Below, piece by piece: positions 59,701-64,000 of a stretch of 64,000 nt of DNA. The DNA lies in contig DAOPQC010000002.1 of the NCBI GenBank assembly GCA_035358815.1, forward strand, positions 187,306-251,305, read 5' to 3'. Within the stretch, counting starts at the first letter, position 1; every line of letters begins with the position of its first letter. The DNA is from Thermoanaerobaculales bacterium. Lineage in GTDB: Bacteria > Acidobacteriota > Thermoanaerobaculia > Thermoanaerobaculales > Sulfomarinibacteraceae. The notes under the pieces were generated by a model, which saw nothing but the letters and a program-made list of their open reading frames with translations, was not told the origin of the DNA and did no database searches. The position numbers were made by a program, and so were the translations under genes.

Positions 59701-60137
59701 GTGACGCCGTTGACCGAGTAGTTGTAGGAGTCGTTGTAGCCGGCGCAAATCGTGCCGGTGACCTCGTTGCGCGCCATCGAGGTCTCGCTCTGGGTGTGCG
59801 AGGTCTGGCCAACGTCGCCGGCCGGGTTGTTGACCGGGATGTCGACGCCCCCCGCGTCCGGCTGCGCCGGCCCGACCTCGGCCGCCGGCTCAGGGGGTAC
59901 CTGGCCGAGCAGGTCCGTTCGGCCGCACAGCACGGTCAGTTTGAACAGGAGCCCGTCCATCCGGCTGCGCAGCTCGACGTCGTCCAGCATCGCGCAAACG
60001 TCGGCAGGCGGCTCGCCTTTGACGACCTTCGGCGCGCCCTCGTCCGCACCGGCAAGGACGGGCACCAGCAACATGACGCCAACTGCCATGAGCAGTCGGC
60101 CACGGAAACGGCGATCGATCCCCACAAGAGCTCTCAT
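56781..60137 (-). CDS. Secreted sialidase-fold (BNR repeat) protein with repeated Ig-like modules and C-terminal DGFESG tail
   Basis: 1118 residues from ATG 60137 (AAGGAG 5 nt upstream), with a signal peptide (LLMAVGVMLLVPVLAGA). Residues about 110-500 look like a six-bladed beta-propeller with BNR-like SxDxGxTW boxes (SVDGGATFTD, STDSGATWG, SFDGGITWEP, SDNGTTWS). A module with PVTLATGTLPPGLAAGF and a fibronectin-like TYYWRVTALNVCG follows, then a MAM/jelly-roll-like domain (FTEDFEEPGAPGWTHSG, YVDDVVVQSC), then a second copy of the first two modules. The end is FADGFESGDTSGWSTTVP. True sialidase catalytic residues cannot be confirmed. It is a surface or secreted protein. Confidence 0.87.
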   Translation of the reverse strand: MRALVGIDRRFRGRLLMAVGVMLLVPVLAGADEGAPKVVKGEPPADVCAMLDDVELRSRMDGLLFKLTVLCGRTDLLGQVPPEPAAEVGPAQPDAGGVDIPVNNPAGDVGQTSHTQSETSMARNEVTGTICAGYNDSYNYSVNGVTGFSRSVDGGATFTDRGGLDANSFGDPSLVWRKSDGHFYFATLHTSGLGIYRSTDDCTTFSFLGVISNGGWSDDKELIAVDNNPASPYYGRLYCVWTDFGAGQVIRSTYSDNGTTWSSPVTISTGTTPQGAWPVIAPNGDVFVSWARGVESPSLTIDITRSANGGVSYTMATSPAAGKTTPRDASGTGSCGRYALKGGIRYLPSPQIAVGPDGVLHAVYSYDPDGYNTGDVIDAFYRRSTDSGATWGPEVRLNTDATTRDQFFPTLSVGAGNIVSTTWYDRREDANNTLFKYYQRFSFDGGITWEPDEPVSDVASPVYLDPNLATCYHGDYDTHLQTGTHAVAQWSDDRYVQSGHNDPDVFADLLPISTDFLLLPQETSLAVCAPDSAVVTIDVPQFSGFSEPVTLATGTLPPGLAAGFVPNPVTPPGSSDLTLSGTGGVAAGSYEITVTGTSSPGGVVHDASITLGVFNAPAGAVDLVAPANGALNQALRPAFAWSAATQGSSYTLEVDDDPAFGSPALVEPGITETTFTPSSDLASNTTYYWRVTALNVCGAGPTSLVFSFTTEALPGDCGIGTIPLVTFTEDFEEPGAPGWTHSGTGDTWTLSGARVHGGAFAYHADGVGTTTDQRLVSPELVLPTEIPVTMQFWNWQSMEPSGGGCYDGGILEISTDNGATWTYLPTTVMQTDPYDGPVSGLGGLEGWCGDPQDWLRSVVDLDAYAGQTVRFRFRLGTDVSVSREGWYVDDVVVQSCVPAFPDFYLGTTPGSSTICAGDSADYTVNVGAYSGFSNPVTLAASGNPAGTTAGFSPNPVTPPGSSLLTIGNTGGVAGGSYGITISGAADGSAGHSTGVTLNVVVPAAPPALTAPANGAIDQPLRPVFQWTAAAGASSYALEADDDPAFGSPAVAVTGLAGTTYTPTTDLDEGTTYHWRVRSENLCGPGAASTVYSFTTLSLMPFADGFESGDTSGWSTTVP

Positions 60138-60202
60138 GATTTCTCCTTGCGCGACGGGCGCGACATGCGCGGGATGATGACAGCGGTCGGTCGCAAACAC
60201 AA

Positions 60203-60227
60203 GGAAGCCAGGATGGCTGCCCCACAA
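60203..60227. repeat. Single copy of the dispersed 25-bp hairpin repeat
   Basis: GGAAGCCAGGATGGCTGCCC followed by CACAA lies in the divergent gap between the sialidase-fold gene and the zinc-ribbon gene. It keeps the AGCCA-GGA-TGGCT stem. Confidence 0.65.
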
Positions 60228-60304
60228 AACGGGCGTTTTCCGCCCGAATGACCTACATTGGAGGTGGCGATACGGCCTCTGCCGGGGCCCGGAGAGGAGG
60301 ACTC

Positions 60305-60505
60305 ATGAGCTGGGCGATCCAGAAGATCGAGGTCTCCTGCCCGAAATGCGGTGAGTGCTACGAGGAGTGGGAGCGGCCGTCGCACGAGCCGGCCGCGTCC
60401 ACGACCTGTCCGAGCTGCGGGCACGTGCTGGCCCGCGATCCGTCCATTCGCGAGGACGGCGCGTGGCAGCCGCTGATCGACGACCTCGAGGAGAGGCAGG
60501 CCTGA
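60305..60505 (+). CDS. Small zinc-ribbon protein
   Basis: 66 residues. GGAGG lies 6 nt before ATG 60305, which I prefer to an upstream ATG at 60248. Two CxxC pairs (SCPKCGECYEEW and TTCPSCGHVLARD) form a zinc ribbon. There is no other domain. It is cytoplasmic and may act as a nucleic-acid-binding or protein-interaction module. It is probably monocistronic. Confidence 0.8.
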   Translation: MSWAIQKIEVSCPKCGECYEEWERPSHEPAASTTCPSCGHVLARDPSIREDGAWQPLIDDLEERQA

Positions 60506-60831
60506 GCGACGCGCCGCTCGCAGCACGGGCGGTCCGGCGTGTCAGGCCGTCTTGGGACATCCTGTCTCAGTCGGGGTCGACAGTCGATCTCCTTGATAGG
60601 AAGCAACTTGCGTTCGACAACCGCGGGCTGACAGGAGCCCTGGAACATTCTGTCCCACCCCCGAGCGTCAACCGGCCCCTGGCGCTTCGGCGTATGTCAC
60701 TCCAAGGAAAAGGTTTGCTTTCGAACCCGGGATCCGCCTCGCCGGTGGTACGGCGCTTGCACGATCAGGAACGATTTGCGGTGCACCGGGTCTGTCGCTA
60801 CACTGCCCGGCGATGCTCGTGAGGGGGGTTC
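60506..60831. other. Intergenic region upstream of the respiratory operon
   Basis: No gene in 326 bp. It holds a near-repeat pair GGACATCCTGTCTCAG / GGAACATTCTGTCCCAC (60552 and 60642 regions) that could be an activator site, and the sigma54 promoter at 60746-60761. Confidence 0.5.
60746..60761 (+). promoter_or_regulatory. Sigma54 (-24/-12) promoter of the Fe-S/NrfD/cytochrome operon
   Basis: TGGTAC-GGCGC-TTGCA: the -24 GG (60747-60748) and -12 GC (60759-60760) are 10 bp apart, with one mismatch to TGGCAC-N5-TTGCA. Start predicted near 60772, 60 nt before the first gene. Confidence 0.7.
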
Positions 60832-61737
60832 ATGACTCTTGATCGCAGACAGGTTCTCCGGCTGGCGGGGGCCGGCTGCGCGGCCCTGGCGGCCGGCGCT
60901 CGACCCGCCGACGCCGAATCGGCCTCCAGCCCGGACGCGGCCAAGTCGTGGGCGGTGCTGGTGGACACGGTCGCCTGCATCGGCTGCCGCAAGTGCGAGT
61001 GGGCGTGCAATGTCCAACATGGGCTGGCGGACGTTCCGGCCTCGAGCTTCGACGACCTCAAGGTGGTCGACACGCCGCGGCGGCCCGACCACGACGTCTA
61101 CACGGTGGTCAACCGCTTCCGCAGCCCGTCCGTCCCCGACCGCTCGTGGACCGTCAAGCTGCAGTGCATGCACTGCGTCGACCCGGCTTGCGCGTCGGCG
61201 TGCCTGGTCGGGGCACTGGTCAAGACCGACGCCGGCCCGGTGAGGTACGACGAGTGGAAGTGCATCGGCTGCCGGTACTGCATGGTCGCCTGCCCGTTCC
61301 AGATCCCCGCCTACGAGTACCACAAGGCGGTGCAGCCGCGGGTCCGCAAGTGCACGTTCTGCGACTCCCGCCTCGAGGAGGGGCGTGCGCCCGCCTGCGT
61401 CGCGATCTGCCCCAACGAGGCCCTCACCTTCGGCACCCGGCAGTCGCTGCTCGACGCCGCTCACACTCGGATCCAGGGCAACCCGGGGCGCTACCACCCC
61501 TACGTCTACGGCGAGTTCGAGGGCGGTGGCACCTGCTGGCTGTACCTGACGCCGGTCGAGTTCTGGCACACCGGGCTGCCGGTGCTGGACAACGACCCGA
61601 TCCCCCACCATACCGAGCGGATCCAGCACGCGATCTTCAAGTCGTTCGTGCCGCCGCTGGCGCTCTATGGCTTCCTCGGTCTGATCATGCACGCGATGCG
61701 CGGCGAGGAAGGGTCTGAGGAGAGCACCAGTGGCTGA
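60832..61737 (+). CDS. Exported four-cluster ferredoxin subunit (HmcB/HybA-like)
   Basis: 301 residues, GAGGGGGG before the ATG. A Tat-like signal (DRRQVLRLAGAGCAALAAG) is followed by four [4Fe-4S] binding groups: CIGCRKCEWAC, CMHCVDPACASAC, CIGCRYCMVACPFQIP and CTFCDSRLEEGRAPAC. A C-terminal TM anchor (FVPPLALYGFLGLIMHAM) is typical of HybA/HmcB. It carries electrons between a periplasmic multihaem cytochrome and the NrfD-type quinone-binding subunit encoded next (8-bp overlap). Confidence 0.93.
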   Translation: MTLDRRQVLRLAGAGCAALAAGARPADAESASSPDAAKSWAVLVDTVACIGCRKCEWACNVQHGLADVPASSFDDLKVVDTPRRPDHDVYTVVNRFRSPSVPDRSWTVKLQCMHCVDPACASACLVGALVKTDAGPVRYDEWKCIGCRYCMVACPFQIPAYEYHKAVQPRVRKCTFCDSRLEEGRAPACVAICPNEALTFGTRQSLLDAAHTRIQGNPGRYHPYVYGEFEGGGTCWLYLTPVEFWHTGLPVLDNDPIPHHTERIQHAIFKSFVPPLALYGFLGLIMHAMRGEEGSEESTSG

Positions 61738-62995
61738 GCACCACCATCCGCACCCCGTCAAGACCCCCTACCTGACGCGGGGCACGCTCGTCCTGGTGGC
61801 GCTCGCGCTGGTGGGAGGCGCCGCCTACCTCTATCGCCTGCTGTTCGGCCTCGAGGCCGCCACCAACCTCGACAACCAGTGGCCGTGGGGCATCTGGATC
61901 GCGATCGACGTCGCCTCCGGGGTGGCCCTCGCCGCCGGCGGATTCACGACCGCCGCCCTCGCCGACATCTTCCACAAGGAGCGGTACCACGCGATCGTCA
62001 GGCCGGCGCTGCTCACCGCCATGCTCGGCTACACCTTCGTCGTGATCGGCCTGCTTGCCGACCTCGGCCGCTACTACAACGTGTGGCACCCGATGCTGCC
62101 CAGCATGTGGCAGGGCGACTCGGTCCTGTTCGAGGTCGGCATCTGCGTCATGATCTACCTCTCGGTGCTCTACATCGAGTTTCTGCCGATCGTTGCCGAG
62201 CGGTTCATGGGGCGGGTCAACCTGCCGGGCCCGCTGCGGCTGCTGAACCGCGTCGTCAACTCCTGGCTGGTGGTCTGCCACCGCTTCCTGGGCCGGTTCA
62301 TCTCGCTGTTCATCATCGCCGGCGTCGTGCTGTCGTGCCTGCATCAGTCGTCGCTCGGCACCCTCATGGTGATCGCGCCCACCAAGATGCACCCGCTCTG
62401 GTACACCCCGGTCTCGCCCCTGCTGTTCCTGATGTCGGCGATCGCGGTCGGCTTCCCGATGGTGATCTTCGAGTCGATCCTCGCGAGCCGCTCGTTCAAG
62501 CTTCAACCTGAACGGAAGCTGCTGTCCGAGATCGCCCTGTACACCCCGATCATCCTCGCCGCCTACCTGGCACTCAAGGTCGCCGACCTCGTGGAGCGCG
62601 ATGCGGTCGGCTACGTCTTCGAGGGATCGCTGCAGTCCGTGATGTTCCTCATCGAGATCGGGCTCGGCGTCATCGCGCCGATGGTCCTGCTGCTGGTGAC
62701 CAAGGTGCGCCGGTCGCTCACCGGCCTGTTCATCGCCTCCAGCCTCGTGATCTTCGGTGTCGCGCTCAACCGGATCAACGTCTTTCTCGTCGCGTACCAG
62801 CCGCTCTACCCGGAGAAGGGCTACTTCCCGAGCCCGTTCGAGATCGTCGTCACCGTGGGACTGATCGCCACCCTGGTGCTAGTCTACCGGGCCTTGGTGA
62901 TGATCTTCCCGGTCATCGCCGCACCGCCTCTGGAGGACCATCGCGAGGTCGCGGCGACGGCACCGGCGTCGGAGCCGGAGGGAGCAACCCGATGA
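61730..62995 (+). CDS. NrfD/HybB-family membrane subunit
   Basis: 421 residues, starting GTG at 61730 inside the end of the ferredoxin gene. About ten TM segments are visible (for example LVLVALALVGGAAYLYRLL, ALLTAMLGYTFVVIGLLADL, FISLFIIAGVVLSCLHQSSLG, SPFEIVVTVGLIATLVLVY). The motif DNQWPWGIWIAIDVASGVALAAGGF is characteristic of the HybB branch that binds quinone. It couples the periplasmic Fe-S subunit to the quinone pool. It overlaps the next gene by 4 bp (ATGA). Confidence 0.93.
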   Translation: MAEHHHPHPVKTPYLTRGTLVLVALALVGGAAYLYRLLFGLEAATNLDNQWPWGIWIAIDVASGVALAAGGFTTAALADIFHKERYHAIVRPALLTAMLGYTFVVIGLLADLGRYYNVWHPMLPSMWQGDSVLFEVGICVMIYLSVLYIEFLPIVAERFMGRVNLPGPLRLLNRVVNSWLVVCHRFLGRFISLFIIAGVVLSCLHQSSLGTLMVIAPTKMHPLWYTPVSPLLFLMSAIAVGFPMVIFESILASRSFKLQPERKLLSEIALYTPIILAAYLALKVADLVERDAVGYVFEGSLQSVMFLIEIGLGVIAPMVLLLVTKVRRSLTGLFIASSLVIFGVALNRINVFLVAYQPLYPEKGYFPSPFEIVVTVGLIATLVLVYRALVMIFPVIAAPPLEDHREVAATAPASEPEGATR

Positions 62996-64000
62996 GCTCA
63001 GCCCGCCCCTGGATCGTCAGCTTCGCTCTGCTGCTCGTGGCGCTGCTGCCCGGGTCGGCAAGCCCGCAGACCGCCGGCAGCCAGGCGATGCCCGCGGACT
63101 GCAGCGAGTGCCACACCTGTGGCGTGCCCACCGCCCGCGAAACGTGCCTGAAGTCCTGCCCGCGAACGCAGATGGTGCACATGACGTCGAAGCACCAGCT
63201 GCGGGAGGCTCCCGGCGTGGTCCAGCTCGACCAGATCGCTGACCTCTATCTGCCGGTCGAGTTCAACCACAAGGCCCACGCCGGCATGGCCGAGATGGGC
63301 CTCGACTGCGCGACCTGCCACCACTTCAGCCCGCCGGGGTTGATCCCGCCGTGCAGCGACTGCCACGAGCCGAACGGCAGCGCCGCCGACCTCAGCAAGC
63401 CGAACCTCAAGGGCGCCTACCACCGCCAGTGCCTGGCCTGCCATCGCGAGTGGAGCCACGACACCAAGTGCGTCGTGTGCCACGCCCCGAGCCGGCAGGC
63501 CGAGCTGGCGACCGCGGCGGCCGATCCGACCGACATCGTCGGGGCGGTCCACCCGGAGATCGCGGTGCCGACGACCAGGGTCTTCACGACGCCCTACCAG
63601 GCGGGGCCCATCGTGACCTTCCAGCACAAGGAGCACGTCGAGCTCTTCGGCTTCCAGTGCACCGACTGCCACATCAAGGAGAGCTGCGCCGACTGCCACG
63701 ACATCACGGTGGGCCGGCAGCGCGCACGGACCCAGGAAGAGGTCCACGAGATGTGCAACGGGTGCCACGCCAAGGACCCCTGCGCCAAGTGCCACGACAC
63801 CAAGGAGCGCCCCGGCTTCACCCACAACCGGACCGGCTTCCCGCTCACCGGCTACCACCAGCAGCTGGACTGCTGGGCATGCCACCCCAAGGCCAAGCGG
63901 ATGGGCCGCATCAACAGCATGTGCAGCTCGTGCCATGCCAAGTGGACCCCGGAGAACTTCAAGCACCACGTGACCGGGCTGGTGCTCGACGACGTCCACG
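62992..64000 (+). CDS. Multihaem cytochrome c (C-terminus beyond the window)
   Basis: At least 336 residues, no stop before the window end. A signal peptide (IVSFALLLVALLPGSASP) precedes at least eleven CxxCH sites: CSECH, CATCH, CSDCH, CLACH, CVVCH, CTDCH, CADCH, CNGCH, CAKCH, CWACH and CSSCH, with His-rich spacers such as FNHKAH and FQHKEH that can give bis-His ligation. With the ferredoxin and NrfD genes it forms a Hmc/Cbc-like transmembrane quinone-cytochrome complex. The direction of electron flow is unknown. Confidence 0.93.
   Translation, partial: MSSARPWIVSFALLLVALLPGSASPQTAGSQAMPADCSECHTCGVPTARETCLKSCPRTQMVHMTSKHQLREAPGVVQLDQIADLYLPVEFNHKAHAGMAEMGLDCATCHHFSPPGLIPPCSDCHEPNGSAADLSKPNLKGAYHRQCLACHREWSHDTKCVVCHAPSRQAELATAAADPTDIVGAVHPEIAVPTTRVFTTPYQAGPIVTFQHKEHVELFGFQCTDCHIKESCADCHDITVGRQRARTQEEVHEMCNGCHAKDPCAKCHDTKERPGFTHNRTGFPLTGYHQQLDCWACHPKAKRMGRINSMCSSCHAKWTPENFKHHVTGLVLDDVH

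Noticed and set aside
56919..60251. An 1110-codon plus-strand frame opposite the sialidase-fold gene
   Set aside because: Shadow frame with no domain motifs. The minus-strand gene has a signal peptide, BNR boxes and a terminator.

Overview
The window is GC-rich (roughly 68-70 percent by eye) and gene-dense. It is most likely from a Gram-negative Acidobacteriota-like bacterium, close to Thermoanaerobaculia; this is inference. The support is the secreted proteins ending in a DGFESGDT..WS.TVP tail, TonB-dependent outer-membrane uptake, many multihaem cytochromes and the absence of archaeal or Gram-positive features. A deltaproteobacterial origin cannot be excluded. There are no rRNA or tRNA genes, no CRISPR array and no recognisable transposase.

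Layout. 1-8085 (minus): three secreted modular proteins, one running off the window start, one a subtilisin-like protease; the second and third are tandem paralogues. 8121-8684 (minus): a small exported protein. 8908-19846 (minus): a cupredoxin cluster with three two-domain multicopper-oxidase-like proteins, a 1824-residue beta-helix protein and a small helical protein. 20171-20822: a four-helix-bundle gene enclosed by inverted arrays of an 8-bp repeat. 20822-26841 (minus): a tightly overlapping operon of NosL, a small membrane protein, an FtsX/LolD-type ABC transporter, a membrane protein, SCO1 and a cytochrome c/periplasmic-binding fusion. 27434-30382 (plus): a Cys-rich small protein and an OprC/NosA-like TonB receptor. 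30460-36295: three signalling genes (a sigma54 activator, a GGDEF/degenerate-EAL protein, a HisKA_2 kinase). 36576-38672: a ten-haem cytochrome with a MopE-like motif. 38993-41040 (minus): tonB-exbB-exbD. 41420-42004: YceI. 42116-47564: a PaoABC-type molybdenum aldehyde oxidoreductase, with a MocA-like transferase and a DUF364 protein divergent from it. 47693-49447: a metalloprotease. 49794-53156: fused isobutyryl-CoA mutase. 53322-56597: a beta-helix protein, a ferritin-like protein and a B12/radical SAM protein. 56781-60137 (minus): a sialidase-fold secreted protein. 60305-60505: a zinc ribbon. 60832 to the end: an Fe-S/NrfD/multihaem-cytochrome respiratory operon cut by the window end.

How it may fit together. 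Copper recurs throughout: a copper-type TonB receptor, its TonB motor, NosL and SCO1 chaperones, a MopE-like motif on a decahaem cytochrome, and two adjacent cupredoxin proteins whose copper ligands are complementary (one has HxHG plus HCH-H-M, the other HxxHxHG plus HSH). The pair looks like one multicopper oxidase split over two polypeptides. I found three good -24/-12 (sigma54) promoters: before the Cys-rich protein/TonB receptor, before tonB-exbBD and before the respiratory operon. An NtrC-family activator is encoded between the first two. I also found two CRP/FNR-type palindromes (GTGAC-N4-GTCAC) centred 41.5 bp before the start inferred from a -10 hexamer, at the decahaem cytochrome and the 53322 beta-helix gene; a third lies upstream of the cupredoxin cluster. 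My hypothesis is a redox- and copper-responsive extracytoplasmic electron-transfer programme. Everything rests on reading by eye; no database search or alignment was run.
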